Below, in pieces: positions 21,103 through 30,971 of a DNA stretch of 64,000 nucleotides. Below the pieces are notes generated by a model. It was not told the DNA's origin. It did not search any database and worked only from the letters and a program-made list of their open reading frames with translations. The stretch spans positions 3,038,001 through 3,102,000 of the forward strand of contig NC_091273.1 in NCBI RefSeq assembly GCF_042100115.1, in the 5' to 3' direction. Each line of letters starts with the position of its first letter. The first letter of the stretch is position 1. A program made the position numbers and the translations under genes. The DNA is from Alternaria dauci (taxonomy: Eukaryota; Ascomycota; Dothideomycetes; Pleosporales; Pleosporaceae).

Positions 21103-21557
21103 GTTGGTGCATGAGTTCTTGATTGGGTGTGAGCTCGTCGGTCGAGGTATATGTGTTCTTTTATTTGCTGTAGAAATGAGTGTAAAGTGAAATTGTACTC
21201 ATTTGGTCGTTCAAGTATCAATGGATATCATTGACGCTAACATGTGCCGCTAACGCATCATTACGCCTGGGAAAGACTACTTCCGGGTGGATCTACAAAG
21301 TAGCTTTGTTTGGAAGTAGAGCATAATTAGTACTCTTGTACGCCGTGCTCTAGTACTGATCGACCTGTCGACGTCATCATGAAAGCTTGATTCCGATGCA
21401 AGGAACTACATATTGGATGAAGCAACCGAATAGTAGGAAAGTTTAAAACATCAAGTGTGGAAAATACTAGAGAATACAAGAACTTCCCAAAGCGAACATT
21501 AACATCAGTGTATGCTATCTTGGGTAAACATCTCCCCGCCTGAAGCTTGGTAAAAAC
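21103..21557. other. Intergenic region
   Basis: About 450 bp, AT-rich, holding the SRPBCC promoter and the 3' flank of the BTB gene. No coding signal. Confidence 0.6.
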
Positions 21558-22160
21558 TCAGAGAGTATTGTTAACCAGAATCGCGTTGTTGAGATAAAAC
21601 CCTGTAACAACCACGAAAAGCTCATCTCGTGGACTGCTCATCTGCAAACCATTGGCCTCCATCAACTTCGAACATTCTTTATTGTACTGGCAATGCTGGG
21701 CATCACTGTGTTGCACAGAAGGACAAATGACAACACCTCCCTTGTTGACGACGTATTCTTTGACAACAACGTCGCCACCAAATTTTTGGTAGGCGCGTGC
21801 GAGATATGTCCTCGAAGTCGTTGTTACTGCCTGGAGGTACTGGGCTTGGTTGATCCAATCCCGCAGTCCCTTTAACAGGAAATAATCTGCTTCTGCTTCT
21901 ACCCGGCAGTAGAGCGCAAGGTCGAAGCCGTCTTCCTTGGTCCAGTAGAGCGGGAATCTTGAGGGTCGGCGCATGAAGTTCAGGATGTGCTCGAAGGTAG
22001 CCGCATCTGCATCGATGTAATAGGAGCCGTCGGCCTGCAAGTCTGCACAGTCTTCCCAGCGTGTGAGGAGGCTTTCAAAGTAAGGCGAAACTGAGAGAAC
22101 GGATTTTGAAGTGCGGAATTTACGACCGGACACGTCGAGGATGATGTGTTTGTCCGCCAT
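21558..22160 (-). CDS. BTB/POZ domain protein (KCTD/T1-like)
   Basis: Single exon, 200 residues from the ATG at 22160; the frame is open further upstream but the extension is not domain-like, while MADKHIILDVSGRKFRTSKS is a canonical start. The N-terminal 100 residues form a BTB fold of the K-channel tetramerisation type: ILDVSGRKFRTSKSVLSVSP, YFESLL, then DGSYYIDADAATFEHILNFM and RRPSRFPLYW. The following helix FDLALYCRVEAEADYFLLKG matches the usual KCTD layout. Such domains mediate oligomerisation and often recruit Cullin-3. The C-terminal third contains several Cys and no known domain. Confidence 0.82.
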   Translation of the reverse strand: MADKHIILDVSGRKFRTSKSVLSVSPYFESLLTRWEDCADLQADGSYYIDADAATFEHILNFMRRPSRFPLYWTKEDGFDLALYCRVEAEADYFLLKGLRDWINQAQYLQAVTTTSRTYLARAYQKFGGDVVVKEYVVNKGGVVICPSVQHSDAQHCQYNKECSKLMEANGLQMSSPRDELFVVVTGFYLNNAILVNNTL

Positions 22161-22551
22161 GACGAAAGGAGGTGGATGTAGCTTGTCTATTGAGAGAGGA
22201 TGTGCGGAGGGGCAGGTATCAGCCTTTATGCAATATGACATGTACAACGCCCTGTCTTCACGCTGAGTCATCGCGTGATATCCTGTTTGGGACAACAGGT
22301 GCATGAGCGGAGCACACAGCCATGTTTTACATTGCGCTATCAGTTTCGACTTGCAGTCGGGTGAAAAGGACTGCTCTGGACATACACTCGCGTCCTCAGA
22401 ATATCATTGCAAAGTATGGGCCACATCGCATATAGTCTGTTCAATTAACATCACTCGTCACGGGCTATGCGCAATCCAAATCTGTGCCAACATCGGCACT
22501 CCCTCTGAGTTTACATGTACGCGCTAGATACGGCTCACTTCGGTCTGACCC
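22161..22551. other. Intergenic region
   Basis: About 390 bp upstream of the BTB gene and downstream of the next minus-strand ORF. Nothing supportable. Confidence 0.6.
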
Positions 22552-23310
22552 CTAGCACTTCCACGTCCACCCCTCGTCTTCTTTCCAGAAACTCTTATCA
22601 TAAACCGGTGCATGCGGTCCCCAAAAATGTGTTGGAAATACCGGTGCGTAATCGTTGCTCGCAGCATGATGATGTGGCGGAGTGTATTGGCAATGGCATG
22701 TCGCATTCATGCAATGCAATGGCTGGATTCGAGTCTCTTCCACAGGGTGTACGAATTGTGTTTCCAAGGACCGCGTATCGTGGTTCAGCGGTTGATGGTA
22801 CGGCTGAACATGGTTCCAAGATGCTGGCTTTGTCGGCAGCAGATAGCCCATCTCATGATTTGGACCCCAATGGGTGAGTTTTTGGCAGTCGCAAGCGAGG
22901 CAGCTCATATCATTGACAGTCGCAAAAGGAAGACCGAGCCCTGGGTGCTGATGAAGGAACTGGTCGAAAGACAGACTCATGTGAGGGTCTGGAGGAAATG
23001 CAAGCAATTCTTTGTATGGACCATGAGCATGGGTGTTTGAGTTAGAGTGGTCGACCATATAGGCTGAGAAGGTACGCCGCGGCGAGGATGATGCCATGTT
23101 GGACCGGAGTCGAGCTGTATTGACCAGTGGCTCTTCGTTGACACGGGGTAGTCTCTCTGGGGGACGGGCACTCATCTCCGAAGCCAATTCTACTTTACTG
23201 CGCATAGGGTCGATGTTTTGGTCAGCGTTGTTCCCATCATGGCCTGGCCTTGAAGCTTGCGAAGTGCTCACAAGAGCTGCGAAATCGACCAAGAAATCGA
23301 GGGCGTTCAT
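22552..23310 (-). CDS. Orphan His/Pro-rich protein
   Basis: Single exon, 252 residues from the ATG beginning MNALDFLVDFAALVSTSQ. The frame is open 34 codons further upstream, but that part resembles leader sequence. I do not recognise a family. The protein is rich in His, Pro and Ser. It has a short Cys cluster SCLACDCQKL, a second cluster CMNATCHCQY followed by His-rich TPPHHHAASND, and a Trp-rich end (FWGPHAP, FWKEDEGWTWKC). The Cys/His spacing might bind metal, but no known zinc-finger pattern fits. The long open frame and non-random composition support a real gene; function is unknown. Confidence 0.6.
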   Translation of the reverse strand: MNALDFLVDFAALVSTSQASRPGHDGNNADQNIDPMRSKVELASEMSARPPERLPRVNEEPLVNTARLRSNMASSSPRRTFSAYMVDHSNSNTHAHGPYKELLAFPPDPHMSLSFDQFLHQHPGLGLPFATVNDMSCLACDCQKLTHWGPNHEMGYLLPTKPASWNHVQPYHQPLNHDTRSLETQFVHPVEETRIQPLHCMNATCHCQYTPPHHHAASNDYAPVFPTHFWGPHAPVYDKSFWKEDEGWTWKC

Positions 23311-24307
23311 CGAGCTGAGTGGTCGAGAAGATGAATCGAGGCGAACAGGGAAGAATGAACAAGGGATTAGATGTAGCACTTTCTGATGCACTCTGATGAT
23401 GGTTGTCGGCATCAGTATCTCATGGTTGTTGTCACATTAATGGTACTCGCACCAAACGGGTGTAGCAGAGCGTCGTCTCGTTGCACCCGTGGTCACGTAG
23501 CCTATAAAAAGTGAGCTTCGTGTCTGGAATGGTCTGGTGATACGATGTGATGGACCAAACGTAGTTTGATGCAGGAGTAGATGTGACTTCCGCATGAACG
23601 TACGTAAGCTGTCTTCATTCTTTGAGGTCATTGCCCTCTAGTTTCGTCGATACGCTTGTGACGGGGATGCTACCAGTGTACAAAAGACCCAAAGAGCCAG
23701 TAGTACAGTTGTAGCATAACCCCGACTCGATCAGAACGGGAAGGTCCTCATTTGCTTGAGCAAGTCTCATTGCGAGATGCTGAATGTGTTCCATTAGCGA
23801 GCAACACCCTGCCTCTGCACCACGACGACGATTTCCATCGCCTGTAGCAAACCATGTATGGGTTGGCGTGTAGGGCTACCTGTCTTGTGTTCCAAGGGCG
23901 GAATTTGAAGTGCGATGCGTACCGCTCCTGATGATTGCACGCGCTGGAGTTAATATGTACCTGGATGGTTGCCCACCAAGACGTTGCCAATGCATCATCG
24001 ATGTGCTGTACACTTAAGAGATGACGGAAAACGTTGGTGTGCAGTCAGTATGTAGATGCAAGGCGTGGTGTTTTTGTAGGAGTGTTGGGTCACCGGACCG
24101 TGCCGGGCATGAGCGTGTCGTTAGCGCGGGGACTTGTTAACGATCAACCTTGGAACCCACTCATCCATCCACATCGAGTAATGCGCGCAGCGCGACGCGT
24201 TCAATGTGTCGCTTCGAGCTCTTGAGCTTGCTTATTGTGTTTTTCGAGCGACTGGCGGCACGGAAAAAGCAGTTCCGCGCACCCAGCGATCTATCAGCGC
24301 CACGACC
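23311..24307. other. Intergenic region between divergent genes
   Basis: About 1 kb between a minus-strand orphan and the GCP4 gene. Only short chance ORFs are seen on either strand. Confidence 0.55.
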
Positions 24308-26593
24308 ATGCTCCACGAAATCCTCCTCTCGCTCTCCGGGCACCCGTCTGCGCTCTTCGATGCCCCGGACCACGTGACGGCGACCGCGCACCGACTATTG
24401 TCTCCGCCCGAAGCAGAGTTGCTCTCTTCCATCGGCCATCTGTCGCGTCTGCATCGGAGTACACGCGATCATGTCGCCAGAATTGCCGCGTCTCACCCTT
24501 CAGTCATCTGCAGAGCAGTCGCTACTTCAATCACCTCTCACCAGCTCGAACGTTTTCAATGCAAGGTGCTGGAAGTCGAGAGCCGCATTCTGAAACAAGA
24601 TGCTTCTATCGTGGGCGCATACAATATCGTACCGTTAGCTGGGGTTGTCAGCGAATTCTCCGAATGGACCAGAGTCATGGAGTGGCTACGGGATATCGGT
24701 AACTACATGTTGCCATCGGATGTTCCTGCAAAGTTCGAGATGATGATCGGACAGGCTGCTTCTGGAGCTGCTGTCATTGACAAGCTGCGGAGTGAGGCCC
24801 AAACAGGCTATCCGGATATTGAAGAGGCCGCTCGAGGTTTGAGCAAGGTTGCAGAGACGTCATGGCTGCGACAGCTGTCCACCTGGTTGCTATATGGTCG
24901 ACTCCCATCATTCGGCCGCTCCGACTTCTTCATCCAGCAAGACGACGAAGACGCGGATGAGCAAACTTTTGTTCTACAAAACAAGCTGCTACCCAAGTTT
25001 GTCACAAGGCAGACGGCTCTTTCTATTCTCTTCGTTGGTAAATCGCTCAACCAAATTCGCTCGTTGTCGTCAGCTGTGAAGGTATTGGACGCGTCGAACT
25101 CAGTCTCAGAGCTTGACCTGTTGCCTAAACATGTTCAACAACTCTCTCAAGTGAGCGCACCAGTCTCAACAGCCATGCTTTCCGAGGCCATTGCCAATAT
25201 CCGTCTTTCACTATCTCGAAACCTCCTACAACACCTACTACCGCGCGAGAGAATCATCGAGATATTGACGGTTTTACATCAGTTCTTTCTGATCGGCAGA
25301 GGAGAGTTTGCCTTGACACTAATTGCAGAGGCAGATGGCAAGATCTCGTCTCGGCATAAAGGCTCGCAGACCAACAAGCTTGGCCAATCCGTCAAGGGCG
25401 TCATCATTAAAGAAGCGGAGATCAACCAGGTCCTCGCACGTTCGTTTTCCGTTCTTTCAACCCTATCTAGCGAAGATGAACATACGGATGATATCTTGGA
25501 TGTCGCAACTCAACTCTTACATCTCAGCATCAACAACACGTCTAGCAACCGTCCTGGAACACCAGGCCGCGCCAAGGACGCGGACTCGATGCTTCCACAA
25601 CTTGCCAACATGTCCTTCGACGATCTACTGCTATCCGTGCCAACGTCTCTGACAATGGACATACGCTCACCTCTTGATCTGTTCATAACCAAGGCGGACC
25701 TTGATGTATACTCATCCATCAATGCTTGTCTACTTGCTGTCCGGAGAGCACATTTACATCTAGCTGAGCTTTGGCGATACAGCTCGATACGTAGAGATCA
25801 TCCTTGCCCACCCGGTTATCAATACAGCAACTCCGCACATGGTAAAGCAATGCTCAAGCGGCGACGACAACGTACTACCAAACGAGCACAGGACATGCGG
25901 AAGATTTGGGCGACTTGCGCAGCCGCTATCTTTTTCTTTGCCGAGAGCGAAGCTTACTTTCACGGAGCAGTTATACAGCAAACCTTTAGCCATTTCATAG
26001 CATGGGTCACCGTTCCCCAAGGACAATCTTCAACGGAAGCAGTACCAGCAGCCTCCGACCGTCCGGGTACAACTGGCTTCCGCAGATCCGCCACAGAGGG
26101 AGATCCACAGCAGCAGCAGCAGCATGATCCAGAAGCGCTCGCTTCAGCACATCGACGATTTCTATCGTCGGTTGCATACTCCCTTCTACTTACTGACCAG
26201 CCCTTCACAAAGGCGCTGCGTACACTATGCACCCATGTCGACGAGTTAGTGGCATACATCACACGTCTCACAAAGATCCAGGAACATCTGGATCTCGAAG
26301 AAGATGAAGGCATAGAAGACTACTCGCAGAATTACAAGAAAGAAGAACGTGAGGTTATTCTGGAGATGGATCGTGCGAGGAGAAGGCTAGACAGCGACCT
26401 TAAAGCACTTGTGGAGCGGTTGCGCGAGATTGACAGCGAGAGGATCGGAGCTTCTGCGCCAGGCACAGAAATTGGAGCGGCGATGGAGGAAGGAGCCTAC
26501 GAACCGCTGAGAGTAGGTGGAATCGATCGTCTTCTCATGAAACTGGACTGGAGCGGTGAGGACGACGAGGAAGAACACGAAGACTTGTTATGA
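24308..26593 (+). CDS. Gamma-tubulin complex component GCP4 family protein
   Basis: Single exon, 761 residues from the ATG in ACGACCATGCTCC; the upstream extension of the frame is ignored because MLHEILLSLSGHPSALF is the hallmark GCP4 N-terminus. The Spc97/Spc98 (GCP) fold follows: the N-terminal helical domain includes EFSEWTRVMEWLRDIGNYML and TSWLRQLSTWLLYGRLPSF, then FVGKSLNQIRSL, LIGRGEFALTLIAEAD-type and SPLDLFITKADLDVYSSINA, where the gamma-tubulin-binding C-terminal domain starts. HLAELWRYSSIRRDHPCPPG is present in the C-terminal half. A Gln run and an acidic tail (DDEEEHEDLL) are the only unusual parts. The protein is expected at spindle pole bodies in the gamma-tubulin ring complex that nucleates microtubules. 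Confidence 0.9.
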   Translation: MLHEILLSLSGHPSALFDAPDHVTATAHRLLSPPEAELLSSIGHLSRLHRSTRDHVARIAASHPSVICRAVATSITSHQLERFQCKVLEVESRILKQDASIVGAYNIVPLAGVVSEFSEWTRVMEWLRDIGNYMLPSDVPAKFEMMIGQAASGAAVIDKLRSEAQTGYPDIEEAARGLSKVAETSWLRQLSTWLLYGRLPSFGRSDFFIQQDDEDADEQTFVLQNKLLPKFVTRQTALSILFVGKSLNQIRSLSSAVKVLDASNSVSELDLLPKHVQQLSQVSAPVSTAMLSEAIANIRLSLSRNLLQHLLPRERIIEILTVLHQFFLIGRGEFALTLIAEADGKISSRHKGSQTNKLGQSVKGVIIKEAEINQVLARSFSVLSTLSSEDEHTDDILDVATQLLHLSINNTSSNRPGTPGRAKDADSMLPQLANMSFDDLLLSVPTSLTMDIRSPLDLFITKADLDVYSSINACLLAVRRAHLHLAELWRYSSIRRDHPCPPGYQYSNSAHGKAMLKRRRQRTTKRAQDMRKIWATCAAAIFFFAESEAYFHGAVIQQTFSHFIAWVTVPQGQSSTEAVPAASDRPGTTGFRRSATEGDPQQQQQHDPEALASAHRRFLSSVAYSLLLTDQPFTKALRTLCTHVDELVAYITRLTKIQEHLDLEEDEGIEDYSQNYKKEEREVILEMDRARRRLDSDLKALVERLREIDSERIGASAPGTEIGAAMEEGAYEPLRVGGIDRLLMKLDWSGEDDEEEHEDLL

Positions 26594-26987
26594 TGTTTTA
26601 CACACAAGGCCTTTCCTACTATCATGACACCCAAGACTGATCTCTCCGTGGTCTTGGTTCACTCTTGATATTGTTTTGCTGCCTACGTTGTGATAGGGGA
26701 AGTTGCACTTCACGTTCCGTTTTGATGCAGCAGTACAGAGCGGTCCTTCTCGCCGGGGCTTTCTCCAGGGGTCTACCAGCCTGCCTCCTAGCAGGCCATC
26801 ATTACGTCAATTTACCACACCAATTCATTACCTTGTCAGCATCACCATTTTGCATTAATATTGCGTGAGTGCTTACGATGGAGCTCACATTCCTATTGCT
26901 AACAAGACCAGGTCTGTCGCTCGAACCGCAATTCCCTTCGAATTCGCTATCATACAGATCATAATCTGACATACTCGCTCCACCAAC
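26594..26987. other. Intergenic region
   Basis: About 390 bp of 3' flank and leader sequence. Nothing supportable. Confidence 0.6.
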
Positions 26988-27689
26988 ATGAGGGATTCGA
27001 CAAAATGTATCAACCACGAAGAGGACCCGAACATAACTGAATCACATGCTGTAAACAATAGTCAAATTCAGCCATCGCGTGCTTCCACGTGGAGGTCTAG
27101 AATCAGAGCTGTCACTGATAGCTTCACCTACCCACTACCTCCTTCAAATGTATCAAACGAAGCGCCACGTAGGCGACGGTATTACATCTATCCCCGACCA
27201 GCCTCTGGAATGTACATGCCGTCAGGTCCATCGGACAAGGCTTCAGGTCGTCCTACGTCACATTATCGCCCCGGGGCATCATCAAACCCTGCATCTGATC
27301 TTTCTCCATCACATTATCGTCCCCAGGAATTATCGAACGGTACATCCAATCATCCCCAAGAGCCATCGAACCCTTTCGAGGACCCCCAATATGAATACGG
27401 CGCAACCGTACCGAAAGGACGGCCAATCCGCGAATGGCAGGATGTTCTGGAAGATCAGCGCTCTGCGAGTGCCACCAAACGGACACATGTGAAGGCCTAC
27501 ATCGGGCGCCAACGAAGTCGCGTCCAGGCTGCGTTCACAAGCGCCAAGACGACTGAGTATAAGCACCAGGAACGAGCTCGATCATCTTTGCTCAAGGGGC
27601 AGGGTACACACCTTGAACGTGACACTATGCGGACACCACGATGTCCGGATTGTCAGCGGGAGGCGGAGGCCAAGTCGCTTGTGAGGTGA
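26988..27689 (+). CDS. Orphan protein with SHYRP repeats
   Basis: Single exon, 233 residues. No recognisable domain. The central part has two copies of SHYRP (PTSHYRPGASSNP and SPSHYRPQELSN) in a Ser/Pro-rich disordered region. The C-terminal third is basic and contains KGRPIREWQDVLEDQR, which could be a short helix, and a CxxC pair (RCPDCQREAE) close to the end. There is no signal peptide or membrane span. Coding status rests on ORF length and protein-like composition. It may be lineage-specific. Confidence 0.55.
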   Translation: MRDSTKCINHEEDPNITESHAVNNSQIQPSRASTWRSRIRAVTDSFTYPLPPSNVSNEAPRRRRYYIYPRPASGMYMPSGPSDKASGRPTSHYRPGASSNPASDLSPSHYRPQELSNGTSNHPQEPSNPFEDPQYEYGATVPKGRPIREWQDVLEDQRSASATKRTHVKAYIGRQRSRVQAAFTSAKTTEYKHQERARSSLLKGQGTHLERDTMRTPRCPDCQREAEAKSLVR

Positions 27690-29460
27690 TGCTTAAGCTG
27701 ACTTGATGCCAGTAGCTGCTTATGTAGTACAGCTGCAATGCTTGCGTTCGTTCGTACTGCTTTAATAATTGAGACTTCTTCTTAGCAGATATCGAAACTC
27801 TAACGTGCCTGATTACGAGTGACGATTGACAGTGTCTCAGTATTTCTTCGTTCGGAAAGCGTATTCATTCGTTTGGAGAATGTGATTCTTGGTATCATGT
27901 GTTGCGTGATAATGGGTATAAATAGATCTGCTATTTCATCGCTAGCACCAGAATAGTACCTACTGTTGAAAGATGGATGTTCATTGGATGGGATATAGGC
28001 TAGAGTAGCAGCAAGATATTAAGACTTGAAAGCAAAAAGAAATGAAACTACATACTGCTATGACAGGATGGTGGAGCGGCGAAGCACCTTAACGATGGTC
28101 GGCGACCTTCCCATTACTTCCAAGGTTGTTACCAGCTGAGCTTCAAGACGTCATCTCATAATTGGCACCAAAGCGTGAAGAGGACTATCACCAGTCATCG
28201 CTGAAAGACGCCAGGTCGCCGTTGTGGAAAGAAAAATATCAGCTGGAGCAGGACAGGGTGCTAGGTCCGCTCAGTATAGCAGAGGTTTTGATACGAGACC
28301 AAGCAGCGCAACAGCTTGAATAGGAGAAAGGCATACAGGAAGTCTGAACAGATATTAATATAAGACAAGCATTAGCTAGTTTTCGTGACCAAATCATAGA
28401 AGAGAAAGACGCCGCAACTCGGCCTGGACAGCCTAAGAGGAAAAAGAAATAGAATCGTGGAGCTGATATGGTGGGAAGGATGGAGGTCAAGCAAAAAGAA
28501 GTCGAAAAAAGAAGAACTTGCGAATCGAACTTCGCAATACTAGAAGGTCGCGCCCGGGTTCTGAACATGTTAGACAATGCTATATGGCATTATTGAACAT
28601 GATGTGCTTACCGAACCGGGGTTACCAGAAGATTGATAGAAGTCAAAATCTGGAGTGATAACCACTACCTGTATTGGCGGTTAGACAGACTTCATCAGAC
28701 AGGGTTGGAAGAGACGTACACTACGCAACCATGTTGTGTTGTTTGATGGCATTTTTCCAGTTTGTTGATAATATACCCTCATTTTTTGTAGCTGTCCAGA
28801 TCCTTGCAATGCTTTACCATGTCAGGCGCTCCAAAATCACACGCAATGGCGTGGTGGGTGGGGTCGTTGAGGGGTGGGAAGCGGGGCTGAGCCGAACCCT
28901 AGCGTTAGCTCATCGTTCAGCTATCGCGCACGCTTTCTGCCTGCGCACTGTCAACGCTCACTTTGAATATGCTCGTAGCCCTTCATCAACCTCGCATACC
29001 TCACGTTCTGCTACATGAGTCCGATATGTACTGTGAGACTCAATGTAATGCTGTTGTGCAGCGAGCCCCGCAGCTGTCTCAAATTCATCGCGACACATTC
29101 CCGCCACACTCGCAAACCTGAGCGTTTCAGACCAAGATGACGTCGCGAAAATCTGCTTTGATCCTTTGCACAAAACACAGGCTTACCGACCGCTGTCCAT
29201 AAAAGAGAACACACGATTATGCAGGCCGCGGACAACTACAAAACAAGATTCAGCCTCAAACGAAGGCAGGGGCCACCCCTAAACAGGAAGAACGGATGGG
29301 TTTTGTGTCCCAAACCGAGTGCCAAGACATACGTCAGACGATGGTAATTGTTAGGAGGCATTGTGCCTACGACATGGTACCTTGAGTAACAAGCAAGAGC
29401 CATGTGTCTTCAGGCTCGTTTGCGCGACTTTCGATTTCAACCATACACGTCGACTTTACG
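27690..29460. other. Gene-poor AT-rich region with a decayed ORF
   Basis: About 1.8 kb. A TATAAATA lies near 27914. A decayed coding stretch is annotated separately at 28162-28596. The remaining sequence has no supportable gene and is AT-richer than its surroundings. Confidence 0.55.
28162..28596 (+). pseudogene. Decayed ORF with RIP-like stop codons, possible transposase remnant
   Basis: One frame reads as coherent, highly charged protein across 143 codons but contains three internal stops (TAG 28321-28323, TGA 28345-28347, TAG 28450-28452), and is preceded in frame by TAA at 28159-28161. Each stop is one C-to-T change from CAG, CGA, CAG or CAA. Between them the frame reads EEDYHQSSLKDARSPLWKEK, LSIAEVLIRDQAAQQLE, RQALASFRDQIIEEKDAA and PGQPKRKKK, then EVKQKEVEKRR-like helix and AILEGRARVL. 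Coiled, Lys-rich ends like this are typical of fungal pogo/Fot-type transposase tails, but I cannot name the family. Repeat-induced point mutation is the likely cause of decay. Confidence 0.55.
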
Positions 29461-30481
29461 ATGACTATCCATATCAACACCAACCTCTCCGCAAAAGCCA
29501 TCTTCAATTTCACGGGCGACAAACTGGCTATTAGCGGTCTGAAGTCTACAGATGACCGTGATGAGAAAACCTGCAGCCAGTCAATGACGACGTCCAAGAG
29601 GACTTTGATGGATGAACACCACGATGATAGCACGTTCAAGACTATCAACTGGCTAGCGGGGGTTGGCGACATATGCAATGGCACCCCAAGAGAAGACAGA
29701 GAATGCGACACCATCTCCTACACATGCAAGAGTGGCCAAGGGCTTTCTGCATCGCGGTCCTCTGGCTTAACAACGAGAGAAAATACAATGCTAGTCAAAG
29801 GTCGTCATCCTCGAAACAGAGCCGACAGTCGACGCAGTGCACTCCGGCGGCACTGTGATTTCTGGGATGCCGATCAAGATGGAGTGATTTACCCTTGGGA
29901 CATATTCATCGGCTTCCGTAAACTCGGTTTCAATATTGCTCTATGCTTATGGGCAGCGATCACCATGGCTGCGTGCTCATCCTACAGCACGCAGTCATCC
30001 TTTCTCCCGCATCCTTTCTTCGCCATATATCTCGATAATGTCAATCGCAATCGGCATGGTAGCACCACTGGCGCATACGACCTGGATGCCGAACTGGACA
30101 CACGACGCTTTGATGCAATCTTTGAAAAGTACGCCGACGGCAAGGACTATCTAACATGGCGAACTATGTATGATGTATGGGTAAGTTGCGACTGTGTACA
30201 GTTTGAGCGAGACAAATACTGACTTGTACCCCACCATTATAGGCAGGCCAGTGCTGCGCAAACGACTTCTTTGGATGGTTTGCTGGAGGCTTGGAATGTG
30301 AGTTGTAGCTTATGACCCGAATGAGTTGTTCTACAGTCGCTGACGCCTGACAGGGATAGCCATGTATATCCTGCTTTGGCCACAAGACGGTAGAATGCAC
30401 AAAGACGACATCCGAGGGGTCTACGATGGTTCCACCTTCTGGAGGATAGCCGAAGCCCGCGCACAAAAGCTGCGGACATGA
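29461..30481 (+). CDS. Caleosin-family protein (calcium-binding lipid-droplet peroxygenase)
   Basis: Three exons (29461-30180, 30243-30297, 30354-30481), 300 residues. Caleosin features occur in order: FWDADQDGVIYPWD, an EF-hand with D-x-D-x-D-G geometry, followed by IFIGFRKLGFNIALCLWAAI, the amphipathic hydrophobic segment; SFLPHPFFAIYLDNVNRNRH with GSTTGAYDLDAEL, the conserved HGSDTGxYD region; FDAIFEKYADGKDYLTW; then DFFGWFAGGLEW and the C-terminal HKDDIRGVYDGSTFWRI. The family uses haem-binding histidines to oxygenate fatty acids at oil bodies. The first 120 residues form a polar extension with no caleosin similarity. The start is the first ATG in frame; the frame extends upstream without an ATG, so an extra 5' exon is possible. 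Confidence 0.87.
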
Positions 30482-30971
30482 GACTCTAAGTAATGAAGAT
30501 TCCTCATTTCGCCAACGATTGAATCACCTCATGCAGAGGAAATACCAAACAACGCCGATGGAAAGGGCTCTGTTACAAGCTACTTCAAAGAAGTAAATCT
30601 AGCCACGGGCTGCGTCGGTGTAGGGATATAGTGTGTAATGTTCAATCTGGACAAACGAATATGTCAGAATTACCGCTACCACGTGGGTTGCAGTGGAACT
30701 AATATTGGGAAGTCCATGATTGGCTTCACGGTAGCGACACACAACCCATAGAATCCTACTAGACCAAAATATATGTGGAAAATCATGACAAGCTCCCAAC
30801 GTAACTGATATAGACCTTTAGAAGAAGCGCACTTTGCCCCTATGCTATACGTTTTACAGTCGGCCTGTTCCACCATCACTTCCCAGCAATTAATCGCACA
30901 ACTACGGCTTGCATAGTGTCCTCCAAATATCTTTCAGGAGTTTATTACGCACCCTTGATGAATTTACCGAC
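30482..30971. other. Intergenic region
   Basis: About 490 bp. Only short ORFs on the minus strand; none supportable. Confidence 0.55.
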
